Shown in pieces: positions 1 to 7,373 of a stretch of DNA of 10,678 bases. The stretch is from an uncultured Dorea sp. Its GTDB lineage: Bacteria; Bacillota; Clostridia; Lachnospirales; Lachnospiraceae. The notes beneath the pieces are model-generated. The model had not been told where the DNA came from. It did no database searches and saw only the letters and a program-made list of their open reading frames with translations. Position numbers and translations under genes: made by a program. How positions within the stretch are numbered: the stretch's first letter is position 1; every line of letters begins with the position of its first letter. Location: assembly GCA_900543415.1 (NCBI GenBank), contig UQRE01000052.1, forward strand, positions 1 to 10,678, in the 5' to 3' direction.

Positions 1-1
1 C

Positions 2-67
2 GGAAGAAAGGAACTACCATGGGAGCGCACCGATAAGGCAGAACAGCTCCGTAATGCGGTGATCTGA
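2..67 (+). CDS. C-terminal end of an unidentified upstream gene (partial)
   Basis: An open frame enters from the left edge and reads GRKELPWERTDKAEQLRNAVI before a TGA at 65-67. The stop overlaps the ATG of the next gene (TGATG, 65-69), an arrangement typical of translationally coupled genes in one operon. Only about 21 residues are visible, too few to assign a family. Given that the next gene is a DUF3991/Toprim protein, a relaxase or another mobilization protein is a reasonable guess, but that is inference from context only. Confidence 0.5.
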   Translation, partial: GRKELPWERTDKAEQLRNAVI

Positions 68-1034
68 TGTCTTGGGTTACGGAAGAAGAGTATCAGGCAG
101 CCAAGCAGGTGCGGGCATATGAGTATTTGCAAACATACCAACCGGGAAGGCTGAAAAAGACAAGGACAAGAAACGAATGGCAGCTTCAGGACCATGACAG
201 TTTTAAGATCAATGAGATCACCAGTAAATGGCATTGGAAATCCAGAAATATCGGTGGAATGTCTGCCCTCCGATTTTTGATGCAGGTAGATGGTATAGGA
301 TATACGGAAGCCGTAAAGATCTTGTGTGAGCAGACGCCTGTGTATGTTCCCAGAGCAGAACCAGCGCCTAAAAAGAAGCCCTTTACCTTGCCCCTGCCCA
401 ATGACAGTTTTTACCGGGTGCGGAGATATTTGAACCAAAGGGGAATCCGGGATGAGGTACTGGATTACTGTGTGCAGCTTGGAATCCTGTATGAGAGCGC
501 CCCTACCATAACGCTGTTTTTGTTGGCATGGATGAACAGGGACGTGCAAGGTATGCGTTCCTGCGGGGAATCTATGACAACCGGGGAAAGAGTTTCCGGA
601 TGGAACAGGAAGGCAGTGAAAAGCAGTACAGCTTTTGTGTTCCGCCCCTTGGGAAAAGCTGCCGGGTGGCAGTATATGAAGCCTGTATTGACGTCCTGGC
701 TCATATGACACTGGAAGGGAATGCGGATAAATACCGCCTGTCTTTGGGCGGTGTCGCTGCACCGAAGGAAGGGACCAGGCAGAACGTCAGAAAGATGAAA
801 GTACCGGATGCATTGGAACATTTTTTGAAACAGCATCCGGAGGTGACAGAGATTGAAATCTGCACCGATCATGATTTTGCCGGACGATGGGCGTGTGCTC
901 AGTTAAAAGAGCAGTACGAAAAAGAATATGTTGTTTTTTGCAACCTGCCCTCAATAGAGGGTGCTGATTATGGAGAGCTGGCAAGGCAGGCGCGGGAAAA
1001 ACAGCAGAAACAGCGAAGAGAACGTGGGAGGTGA
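67..1034 (+). pseudogene. DUF3991/Toprim primase-like protein of a mobile element, frameshifted
   Basis: Two overlapping frames together make one familiar protein of about 322 codons. The first frame (from ATG 67) gives a degenerate CHC2-like zinc-finger region resembling that of DnaG primases (KWHWKSRNIGGMSALRFLM, then a TEAVKIL helix) and the start of a DUF3991 domain (RRYLNQRGIRDEVLDYC..LGILYES). The continuation lies in another frame: DUF3991 resumes as YHNAVFVGMDEQGRARYAFLRG. A Toprim domain follows, with the acidic residue in VAVYEACID (Glu codon 678-680) and the DxD pair in CTDHDFAG (867-875). The switch falls at a run of four C at 500-503; a fifth C would restore one frame. Such proteins are common beside relaxase genes in Firmicute conjugative and mobilizable elements and are thought to take part in DNA processing. 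The lesion is either a real inactivating mutation or a homopolymer sequencing error. The gene ends at TGA 1032-1034. Confidence 0.85.
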
Positions 1035-1039
1035 AGCGA

Positions 1040-1210
1040 ATGGAAGATACCATAAAAATAGAATTGCTGACACCACTGACAGGGAATTTCACATCCAGAG
1101 AACTGGAAAGGCAGTGGGAAGAGGGGGAATACGAGTACGATGTTTATGAGGGGCTGTCACTGGAAGGGGCAGACATAGGACATTACAGGAGAACACATAG
1201 ATACAGATAA
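1040..1210 (+). CDS. Small acidic hypothetical protein (56 aa) of the mobile-element operon
   Basis: This short frame starts at ATG 1040 and ends at TAA 1208-1210. It lies 5 bases after the Toprim gene's stop and has a very good ribosome site (GGAGGTGA, 1028-1035) overlapping that stop, which strongly suggests translation in the same operon. The product begins MEDTIKIELLTPLTGNF and continues with an acidic stretch (ELERQWEEGEYEYDVYEG) and a basic tail (HYRRTHRYR). No membrane segment, signal peptide or metal motif is visible, and I do not recognise a family. The position suggests an accessory gene of the mobile element. A GTG at 1031-1033 in the same frame could add three residues, but the ATG fits the ribosome site better. 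Confidence 0.6.
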   Translation: MEDTIKIELLTPLTGNFTSRELERQWEEGEYEYDVYEGLSLEGADIGHYRRTHRYR

Positions 1211-1267
1211 TGAGTATATGTATTATTATTCGGTTGAGTTTGTAAAATAAGAATAGCAAAAAGAGAG

Positions 1268-1318
1268 AAGAGGATGCCATGGAATCGTTGATTTGATGAT
1301 TCCGTGGCATCCTCTTTT
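1268..1318. terminator. Strong, probably bidirectional Rho-independent terminator
   Basis: A 19-bp stem pairs 1268-1286 with 1298-1316 around an 11-base loop, with a single imperfect pair (G.T-type). On the + strand the stem runs into TTTT (1315-1318), ending the mobile-element operon. On the - strand the stem is followed by CTCTCTTTTTGC, so it can also end the AraC gene that stops at 1352. It marks the boundary between the mobile-element genes and the sugar cluster. Confidence 0.85.
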
Positions 1319-1351
1319 GGAGGGGAAACTGGATTTATGATATTGTGGATT

Positions 1352-2215
1352 TTAGAACTTGTTTCTTATCTTTCGGTACTCTCTTGGGGAATATCCTTTC
1401 AGTTTGTGGAAAAGCCGGCTGAAATAAAGCTGATTATCATACCCGACGATTTTAGAAATTTCATTGATGGAATAGGTTGTTGTTTCAAGTAACATCTGGG
1501 CATTGTTAATTCGGATTCCCACAATAAACTGCATTGGTGTAGAACCTGTGTATTTTTTGAAGTTCCGGATAAACCAGCTGACACTCATTCCACGTGAGGC
1601 AGCATAATCATCTATGCTAATATTCTGGTTATAATTTTCACTGAAAAAGGTAACTGCGTTATCCATCTCGTGATCCAGGTATTCATTTTTCGAGATATGT
1701 TCCCTGGTCAGTTCCCGATGAAAGATGATAAGAAGATGACGGAGCAGAAGGACAAGCATTTCCTCATAATTATCTTGGCAACGCTGAAGCTCGATGATAA
1801 TACGCTTGAAAATCTGTTCGTATTCCATAGAGGTTCCGACCTGAAATACACGCTCTTTATCCGGGAATCCATATTGCCGTAGGATATTTTTTACATTGTT
1901 GCCTGTAAAATGAATCCAGTATACTTCTGTCTTATCTTTTCCATAATATTCATATTTCTGAAGTTCCTTCGGTCTGTACAGTACAATATTACCGGCGGGG
2001 ACAATCGTTTCGTTATCCACATTGTCAAAATGAAAATGCCCACAACCAGCAGTGATATAGATAATCTGATAATCCAGGCGCCCCCTTGGACGGTAGGTTG
2101 GTAACTTTGGATGGCTGAAAAGGCGGTAAGTACCGCAACTTCCTACAACCAGTGGGCGACTTTTGTCTTTGAAATCCATATGGGAGTGGTTTAAATAACC
2201 GGTATTCATATACAT
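1352..2215 (-). CDS. AraC/XylS-family regulator, probable regulator of the lacZ operon
   Basis: The 287-residue protein has an N-terminal sugar-sensing cupin-like domain (about residues 20-110, with YQIIYITAGCGHFHFDN and the IVPAGNIVLYRP strand). Residues 198-284 form the C-terminal AraC DNA-binding domain with two helix-turn-helix units (ISIDDYAASRGMSVSWFIRNFKK and SINEISKIVGYDNQLYFSRLFHKLKGYSPREYRK). Length and layout are normal for the family. The start at 2215 is preceded by AGAGG 10 bases upstream, which suits it better than the in-frame ATG two codons later. The gene is transcribed divergently from the beta-galactosidase gene across a 201-bp intergenic region, the classic position for a dedicated regulator. 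Most such proteins activate their neighbour when a sugar binds; the ligand here (lactose, allolactose, galactose or another galactoside) is inferred only from the neighbour. Confidence 0.92.
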   Translation of the reverse strand: MYMNTGYLNHSHMDFKDKSRPLVVGSCGTYRLFSHPKLPTYRPRGRLDYQIIYITAGCGHFHFDNVDNETIVPAGNIVLYRPKELQKYEYYGKDKTEVYWIHFTGNNVKNILRQYGFPDKERVFQVGTSMEYEQIFKRIIIELQRCQDNYEEMLVLLLRHLLIIFHRELTREHISKNEYLDHEMDNAVTFFSENYNQNISIDDYAASRGMSVSWFIRNFKKYTGSTPMQFIVGIRINNAQMLLETTTYSINEISKIVGYDNQLYFSRLFHKLKGYSPREYRKIRNKF

Positions 2216-2245
2216 ATGGTAGAACCTCTTTTCCTTTTTTTTGTT

Positions 2246-2274
2246 ATTGTATCATTTAGTGCATATTTTGTCTA
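2246..2274 (-). promoter_or_regulatory. Predicted sigma-A promoter of the divergent AraC gene
   Basis: Reading the - strand, TAGACA (2274-2269) is separated by exactly 17 bases from TACAAT (2251-2246); each hexamer matches the consensus at five of six positions. Transcription would start near 2239, giving a leader of roughly 25 bases that contains the ribosome site. This is the best promoter match in the intergenic region. Confidence 0.65.
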
Positions 2275-2290
2275 ATCCAATTCATAGACA
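2269..2290. repeat. Inverted repeat TGTCTA-N10-TAGACA spanning both divergent -35 regions
   Basis: TGTCTA at 2269-2274 and TAGACA at 2285-2290 form a perfect inverted repeat with a 10-base spacer. The two arms coincide with the predicted -35 hexamers of the divergent AraC and lacZ promoters. A second, wider pair, CTAATC (2272-2277) and GATTAG (2300-2305), overlaps it. The arrangement could be an operator or simply the consequence of two similar -35 boxes facing each other. Confidence 0.45.
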
Positions 2291-2313
2291 TGTTTTGCAG
2301 ATTAGGATAAGAT
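2285..2313 (+). promoter_or_regulatory. Predicted promoter of the lacZ-symporter operon
   Basis: TAGACA (2285-2290) lies 17 bases before TAAGAT (2308-2313), followed by an AT-rich run. The -35 box is good and the -10 box is weak (four of six), as expected for a promoter that needs an activator such as the neighbouring AraC protein. The predicted start near 2320 leaves a leader of about 97 bases before the lacZ start codon. Confidence 0.45.
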
Positions 2314-2327
2314 ATATATAGCAAAAC

Positions 2328-2342
2328 AGAGAAACGTAAACA
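2328..2342 (+). promoter_or_regulatory. Candidate catabolite-responsive element (cre) in the lacZ leader
   Basis: AGAGAAACGTAAACA agrees with the Firmicute cre consensus WTGNAARCGNWWWCA except at the second and third positions. It lies just downstream of the predicted lacZ transcription start, where CcpA would block transcription. Sugar operons of Firmicutes are commonly controlled in this way. The match is imperfect and short, so it remains a candidate. Confidence 0.3.
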
Positions 2343-2416
2343 TAAAAGTAAAAGACAAGGTTTGCTGTGGAAAAACAAAGTGCAAAAAATGTATATGTAT
2401 TAAAGGAGAGTTATTT

Positions 2417-5400
2417 ATGATTGTACCACGTTATTATGAGGATTTAAGCGTACTGCATGAAAATACAATGCCAGCCAGAGCCTATTTTATTCCGGCATCC
2501 AAAAGAATGGATAACCTGGTGGAGCACAGGGAAGAGTCAGACCGAATGCAGTTATTGAACGGAATTTGGAAGTTCCAGTATTTTAACAGTATCTATGATG
2601 TTCAGGAACCCTTCTTTGAGAAAGATTATGATACAGAAAATTTTGATGAGATTCAGGTTCCGAGTGTATGGCAGATGGCAGGATATGACACACATCAGTA
2701 TACAAACATCAGGTATCCGTTCCCATTTGATCCACCGTATGTACCACAGGATATTCCATGTGGAACATATGCACATACCTTTGTTTATCACAAAGATGAA
2801 AATGCACCAAAAGCTTTCTTGAATTTTGAAGGAGTAGACAGTTGCTTTTATGTATGGATCAATGGCTCTTATGTAGGGTATAGCCAGGTTTCTCATATGA
2901 CCAGTGAGTTTGATATCACCGACCTCCTTCGGGACGGAGAGAACAGCATAGCGGTTCTGGTCATGAAGTGGTGTGATGGTTCCTATTTGGAAGATCAGGA
3001 CAAATTCCGTATGAGTGGTATTTTTCGGGATGTATACATTTTGAAACGCCCAAAACAGGCAATCAGTGATTATCATATTAAAACAAGAATTGAGGATATG
3101 CTTGCGAAAGTAGAAATTGAAATGAAATTCTACTCTCCGTTAAATGTAAAAATTTCGATTGAAGATAGAAACGGAGCAGTTGTAGCACTAGGAAGTATTG
3201 CTGAAGAAGGAACAGCTGTATTAGAAATCGCAAGTCCGGAACTTTGGAATACAGAAAATCCATATCTATATAAACTGATTCTTGAAACAGAGAATGAAGT
3301 AATTGTAGATCGCATTGCATTAAGAAAGATAGAGATTAAAGACCAGGTTATTTATTTAAATGGACAGAAGATTAAATTCCGTGGTGTCAATCGACATGAT
3401 TCTGATCCGGTTACTGGATTTACAATCAATCCGGAACAGATTACAACCGATCTTACGTTAATGAAGCAGCATAATTTTAATGCGATCCGTTCCAGCCACT
3501 ATCCGAACGCACCATTTTTCTATGAAATGTGTGACAAGTATGGATTCATGGTAATAGATGAAGCAGATATTGAAGCTCATGGTCCATTTATGATCTACAG
3601 AAAAGAAGACACCGATTACAATCGGTTCAAACGATGGAATGAGAAGATTGCAGATGATCCGGTATGGGAAGAGGCAATCGTTGATCGAGTAAAACTCATG
3701 GTGGAACGTGACAAAAACCGTTTCTGTATTGTTATGTGGTCAATGGGAAATGAGAGTGCTTATGGCTGCAACTTTGAAAAAGCACTGGAATGGACAAAGA
3801 ATTTTGATCCAGACCGTATCACACAATATGAGAGTGCAAGATATCGTAATTATGATGAAACATATGATTACAGCAATCTGGATGTGTACAGCCGGATGTA
3901 CCCGGCGTTTTCCGAAATTCAGGAATATCTGGATAAAGATGGAAGCAAACCCTTTCTTTTGGTAGAGTACTGTCACAGTATGGGAAACGGACCTGGAGAT
4001 TTTGAAGATTACTTCCAGATGATTCAGGATAATGATAAAATGTGTGGCGGTTTTGTCTGGGAATGGTGTGACCATGCGATTGCTCATGGAACTGCTGAGA
4101 ATGGAAAGACTATATATGCTTATGGGGGCGACCATGGCGAAGAAATTCATGATGGCAACTTCTGTATGGATGGATTAGTATATCCGGACAGAACGGTACA
4201 TACAGGACTTTTGGAATACAAGAATGTTTATCGCCCGGCAAGGGTTATTTCCTATGACAAAGAAAGCGGAGAACTGGTGCTTCATAACTACATGGATTTT
4301 GATAATCTGAAAGATTATGTGAAAATCAGCTATGAATTGACACAGGATGGACTTTTGATTGGGAAAGGAAAACTTGCTGAAGTATCTGTGGTACCACATA
4401 GTGAAGGAAAAACAAACCTGCAGGTCAACGTTCCGGAAAATGGAAAATGTTATTTAAAACTCACTTACCACCTGAAAAAAGAAATGCCTCTGCTGGAAGA
4501 GGATTATATCCTTGGATTTGATGAGATCGAAGTAAGCCAGAAGGATGCCAAATGCCAGTTAGCAGAAAAATGGGTTGAAAAAACAGTGACGGATTCTGAA
4601 TTACAGGTGAGTGAAGATGATACCCAGATTCATATCAAAGGCCGTGAATTCGCATATACAATCGACCGACGGACTGCACTTTTTACAGAGATGAAATTTG
4701 CAGGTCGGGAATATCTGAACCACCCGATGGAATTAAATATCTGGAGGGCACCAACAGATAATGATATGTACATCAAGTCTGAATGGAAGAAAGCCCATTA
4801 TGATAAAGCTTATACAAGAGCTTACACGACAGAGGTCGTGCAGGGAAAGCATGGTGTGAAAATTACAAGCCATGCATCCGTTGTGGCAGAGACAGTACAG
4901 AAGATTCTTGATGTGACGATCACATGGAAAATAGAAGCTGCTGGAAAGATTGATGCAGATATTGCAGTAACAAAAGATGATGAATTTCCGGACCTGCCAA
5001 GATTTGGTGTGAGGATGTTCCTGGATAAAAAACTTTCAGCTGCACGATACTTTGGAATGGGACCACAGGAAAGCTATTGTGACAAACATCAGGCTGCGAG
5101 CCACGGTTTGTATCAGGCAAATGTAGATGATTTGCATGAGGATTATATTCGCCCACAGGAAAATGGAAGCCATTATGATTGTGAATATGTAGAGCTTAAC
5201 AACAGCCGATATGGAATTGTGGTCTCTGCGGAAAATGCCTTCTCATTCAATGCTTCTTATTATACGCAGGAAGAACTTGAGGAGAAAACGCATAATTATG
5301 AACTGACAGAATCAGATAGTGTAGTATTTTGTGTTGACTATGCACTAAATGGCATTGGTTCTAACAGTTGTGGTCCAGTTGTATTGGAGCAGTACCGATT

Positions 5401-5455
5401 TGATGATGTATTATTCCGGTTCCAGTTTACACTGATACCGTATATAAAGGGATAA
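2417..5455 (+). CDS. lacZ: Beta-galactosidase, glycoside hydrolase family 2 (LacZ type)
   Basis: At 1012 residues this is close to full-length E. coli LacZ (1023). It hydrolyses terminal beta-D-galactose residues from lactose and similar substrates in the cytoplasm; no signal peptide is present. An N-terminal jelly-roll sugar-binding domain (about 30-210) is followed by an immunoglobulin-like domain (about 215-305), the TIM barrel (about 310-590), and C-terminal LacZ domains ending in the Bgal small-chain domain. The barrel shows FRGVNRHDSDP (321 onward), the acid/base Glu446 in MWSMGNES, the nucleophile Glu517 in LLVEYCHSMGN, and WEWCDH at 548. The tail carries NIWRAPTDND and RYFGMGPQESY...PQENG. 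The start is supported by AAAGGAGAG (2402-2410), 6 bases upstream. Two stop codons in tandem (TAATAA) end the gene. It heads an operon with the downstream symporter. Substrates other than lactose, for example galacto-oligosaccharides or mucin galactosides, are possible. Confidence 0.96.
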   Translation: MIVPRYYEDLSVLHENTMPARAYFIPASKRMDNLVEHREESDRMQLLNGIWKFQYFNSIYDVQEPFFEKDYDTENFDEIQVPSVWQMAGYDTHQYTNIRYPFPFDPPYVPQDIPCGTYAHTFVYHKDENAPKAFLNFEGVDSCFYVWINGSYVGYSQVSHMTSEFDITDLLRDGENSIAVLVMKWCDGSYLEDQDKFRMSGIFRDVYILKRPKQAISDYHIKTRIEDMLAKVEIEMKFYSPLNVKISIEDRNGAVVALGSIAEEGTAVLEIASPELWNTENPYLYKLILETENEVIVDRIALRKIEIKDQVIYLNGQKIKFRGVNRHDSDPVTGFTINPEQITTDLTLMKQHNFNAIRSSHYPNAPFFYEMCDKYGFMVIDEADIEAHGPFMIYRKEDTDYNRFKRWNEKIADDPVWEEAIVDRVKLMVERDKNRFCIVMWSMGNESAYGCNFEKALEWTKNFDPDRITQYESARYRNYDETYDYSNLDVYSRMYPAFSEIQEYLDKDGSKPFLLVEYCHSMGNGPGDFEDYFQMIQDNDKMCGGFVWEWCDHAIAHGTAENGKTIYAYGGDHGEEIHDGNFCMDGLVYPDRTVHTGLLEYKNVYRPARVISYDKESGELVLHNYMDFDNLKDYVKISYELTQDGLLIGKGKLAEVSVVPHSEGKTNLQVNVPENGKCYLKLTYHLKKEMPLLEEDYILGFDEIEVSQKDAKCQLAEKWVEKTVTDSELQVSEDDTQIHIKGREFAYTIDRRTALFTEMKFAGREYLNHPMELNIWRAPTDNDMYIKSEWKKAHYDKAYTRAYTTEVVQGKHGVKITSHASVVAETVQKILDVTITWKIEAAGKIDADIAVTKDDEFPDLPRFGVRMFLDKKLSAARYFGMGPQESYCDKHQAASHGLYQANVDDLHEDYIRPQENGSHYDCEYVELNNSRYGIVVSAENAFSFNASYYTQEELEEKTHNYELTESDSVVFCVDYALNGIGSNSCGPVVLEQYRFDDVLFRFQFTLIPYIKG

Positions 5456-5490
5456 TAAAGTTTCATGTAACCCGTAAACAAGGAAAGAGA

Positions 5491-5533
5491 GTCTGATTGT
5501 TATGTAAAGTCCGGATATACAGAGCAATCAGAC
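5491..5533 (+). other. Hairpin in the lacZ-symporter intergenic region
   Basis: GTCTGATTG (5491-5499) and CAATCAGAC (5525-5533) form a perfect 9-bp stem with a 25-base loop. No T-run follows, so it does not look like a full terminator. It may stabilise or process the mRNA between the enzyme and transporter genes and so adjust their relative expression. Confidence 0.4.
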
Positions 5534-5550
5534 AAAAACAGAGAAAAAAC

Positions 5551-5592
5551 TAGAATTAGATATCATACTCTGTTAGACATCTTGAAATTCTA
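5551..5592 (+). other. Second hairpin in the symporter leader
   Basis: TAGAATT and AGAT (5551-5561) can pair with ATCT and AATTCTA (5579-5592), leaving a 3-base bulge and a loop of about 17 bases. It lies shortly before the symporter ribosome site (GAGGAG, 5606-5611). Together with the preceding hairpin it makes the 169-bp spacer unusually structured for two genes of one operon. The stem is AT-rich, so its stability is doubtful. Confidence 0.3.
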
Positions 5593-5624
5593 AGTGCGAT
5601 GAAGATGAGGAGCAAAGAAATTCG

Positions 5625-7022
5625 ATGGAAGAAAAAAAGTATTTGAAATGGTATAACAAAATTGGATATGGATCAGGCGATATTGCAGGTAATGTAGTCT
5701 ATGCGTTCCTGACATCTTTTATGATGGTCTATTTGACGGACGCAGTAGGACTTGCTGCAGGTGTCGTAGGTACCCTGATTGCCGTATCAAAACTATTTGA
5801 CGGTTTTACGGATATATTTTTTGGATCAATGATTGACAAAACACACAGTAAAATGGGAAAAGCGAAACCCTGGATGCTATATGGATATATTGGTTGTGCC
5901 ATTACGCTGGTCTGCTGTTTTGCAGTACCAGTCAGCTTGGGAACAACGGCTAAATATGCATGGTTCTTTATCTCTTACACACTGTTAAATGGTGTGTTTT
6001 ATACAGCAAACAATATTGCTTATTCAGCACTTACGTCACTGATTACAAAGAACAGCAAAGAGCGTGTGCAGATGGGATCTTACCGTTTTATTTTTGCGTT
6101 TTCAACAAGTCTTCTGATTCAGGCAATTACAGTTGGATTTGTAGATAAATGTGGTGGAGATGCTGCAGCATGGAGAACGGTTGCTATTATCTATGCAATC
6201 ATTGGTCTTGTCGTAAATACGATTTCAGCACTTTCTGTTAAGGAACTTCCTGAGGAAGAACTTAACGAAGGAGAAGTAAAGGATGATAATGAAAAGTACG
6301 GAATGGTACAGGCATTCAAGCTTCTTGTTAAAAACAAATATTACATGATGATTTGTGGAACATATATTTTACAGCAGTTATATGGTGCCATGATTGGAGC
6401 TGGCATTTATTACATGACATGGGTACTGAAAAATAAGAATTTGTTTGGACAATTTGCATGGGCAGTAAATATTCCACTGATCATTGCCCTGATTTTCACA
6501 CCGACATTAGTTGGTAAGTGGAAAGGTATGTATAAACTGAACTTAAGAGGTTATGTCTTAGCAGTCATCGGTAGAGCACTTGTTGTTGTTGCAGGATATA
6601 TGGGCAGTGTTCCGCTGATGATCGCATTTACAGCTCTTGCAGCCTTAGGTCAGGGACCATGGCAGGGAGATATGAATGCAGTTATCGCATCCTGCTCTGA
6701 ATACACTTATCTTACACAGGGAAAGAGAATTGACGGAACGATGTACTCTTGTACTTCTCTTGGCGTAAAAATCGGTGGAGGTATTGGAACCGCTGTTGTT
6801 GGATGGATGCTTGAGTTCAGTGGATATATCGGAACAAATGCAACTCAGCCGCAGTCTGCACTTGATATGATGCAGTTTATGTATCTTTGGCTTCCGTTAA
6901 TCTTTGATGTATTGATTATGTTTGTACTTTCAAGAATGAATGTAGAAGATGCAAATAAAAAACTGAAAGCAGAAAAAGGAATTGCTGCAGATGAAGTAAC
7001 AGATGCATCAGACATAAATTAG
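5625..7022 (+). CDS. GPH-family (MelB-like) sugar:cation symporter, probable beta-galactoside permease
   Basis: This 465-residue integral membrane protein has about 12 hydrophobic segments and the signatures of the glycoside-pentoside-hexuronide:cation symporter family (MFS_2). The N-terminal NKIGYGSGDIAGN is typical. The Asp pair in KLFDGFTD (Asp59 and Asp63) corresponds to the cation-binding Asp55/Asp59 of MelB, and the family loop motif DKTHSKMGKAKPW occupies residues 71-83. The family couples sugar uptake to sodium or protons. Unlike LacS of lactic streptococci there is no C-terminal IIA domain, so direct PTS phosphorylation control is not expected. Its place 169 bp after lacZ on the same strand, before a terminator, points to galactoside import. 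The tail (about 440-465) is hydrophilic. The start is preceded by GAGGAG, 13 bases upstream, slightly far. Exact substrate and coupling ion cannot be read from the sequence. Confidence 0.92.
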   Translation: MEEKKYLKWYNKIGYGSGDIAGNVVYAFLTSFMMVYLTDAVGLAAGVVGTLIAVSKLFDGFTDIFFGSMIDKTHSKMGKAKPWMLYGYIGCAITLVCCFAVPVSLGTTAKYAWFFISYTLLNGVFYTANNIAYSALTSLITKNSKERVQMGSYRFIFAFSTSLLIQAITVGFVDKCGGDAAAWRTVAIIYAIIGLVVNTISALSVKELPEEELNEGEVKDDNEKYGMVQAFKLLVKNKYYMMICGTYILQQLYGAMIGAGIYYMTWVLKNKNLFGQFAWAVNIPLIIALIFTPTLVGKWKGMYKLNLRGYVLAVIGRALVVVAGYMGSVPLMIAFTALAALGQGPWQGDMNAVIASCSEYTYLTQGKRIDGTMYSCTSLGVKIGGGIGTAVVGWMLEFSGYIGTNATQPQSALDMMQFMYLWLPLIFDVLIMFVLSRMNVEDANKKLKAEKGIAADEVTDASDIN

Positions 7023-7035
7023 AATTGACAGGAGA

Positions 7036-7076
7036 AAGCGTTGTCTGGTCATTGCTCGATGAGACAGTGCTTTTTT
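7036..7076 (+). terminator. Rho-independent terminator of the lacZ-symporter operon
   Basis: An 11-bp stem (two wobble pairs) joins 7036-7046 to 7062-7072. The loop is 15 bases and the stem is followed by a run of six T (7071-7076). It lies 14 bases after the symporter stop, so it closes the operon. Confidence 0.85.
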
Positions 7077-7113
7077 CTATATATAAAGTGATTGAACTGT
7101 ATTTTGAAAATAA

Positions 7114-7235
7114 AAAAGGACCACTTCATTTTTGTGAAATGGCCTTAAGAAAATATTCAGTTTTCACAAAATAGTCCTTTTAGTATTTATACATGGTAAG
7201 GATGCTCAAAATATTCAGTGTAGAATACTAAAAGG
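7114..7235. repeat. Overlapping inverted and direct repeats between the symporter and second AraC gene
   Basis: The 351-bp space between the symporter and the AraC start at 7374 holds the terminator and then this block. AAAAGGAC (7114-7121) pairs with GTCCTTTT (7174-7181), and inside it TTTTGTGAAA (7130-7139) pairs with TTTCACAAAA (7162-7171). CCTTTTAGTATT (7176-7187) is perfectly complementary to AATACTAAAAGG (7224-7235). Since 7176-7181 belongs to both pairings, the two folds exclude each other. A local hairpin, AAGG...CCTT (7116-7146), is also possible; read on the - strand it is followed by a T-rich run. AAAATATTCAGT occurs twice in direct orientation (7150-7161 and 7208-7219). The block may be a leader regulating the second AraC gene, a set of operators, or a remnant of a small palindromic insertion. 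Confidence 0.6.
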
Positions 7236-7373
7236 TCATTCAGATATTTTTTTAGGTTGCTCATTTGCAATTCCTCCTTTCCTTATTTACAAGTTGATTA
7301 TAAGATAGGTGTAAAAGGATTGCTTGCCAAATCGAAAGAAGATATAGACAAATGTTGCAAAGGGGAGTATTTC

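Noticed and set aside
465..1092. Two - strand open frames across the Toprim gene
   Set aside because: They overlap the conserved Toprim coding sequence and are low-complexity, Cys/His/Phe-rich antisense translations.
2552..3076. A 174-residue open frame on the - strand inside lacZ
   Set aside because: It lies wholly within the strongly supported lacZ gene and shows no ribosome site or recognisable domain; it is an antisense shadow.
7116..7146. Rho-independent terminator on the - strand
   Set aside because: The stem and following T-rich tract fit, but there is no - strand gene upstream that would need it, so it is reported only as part of the repeat block.
7257..7373. N-terminal extension of the second AraC protein from a TTG start
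   Set aside because: The 39 extra residues have no ribosome site before TTG 7257 and do not look like the family, whereas AGGGGAG precedes ATG 7374 at ideal spacing.
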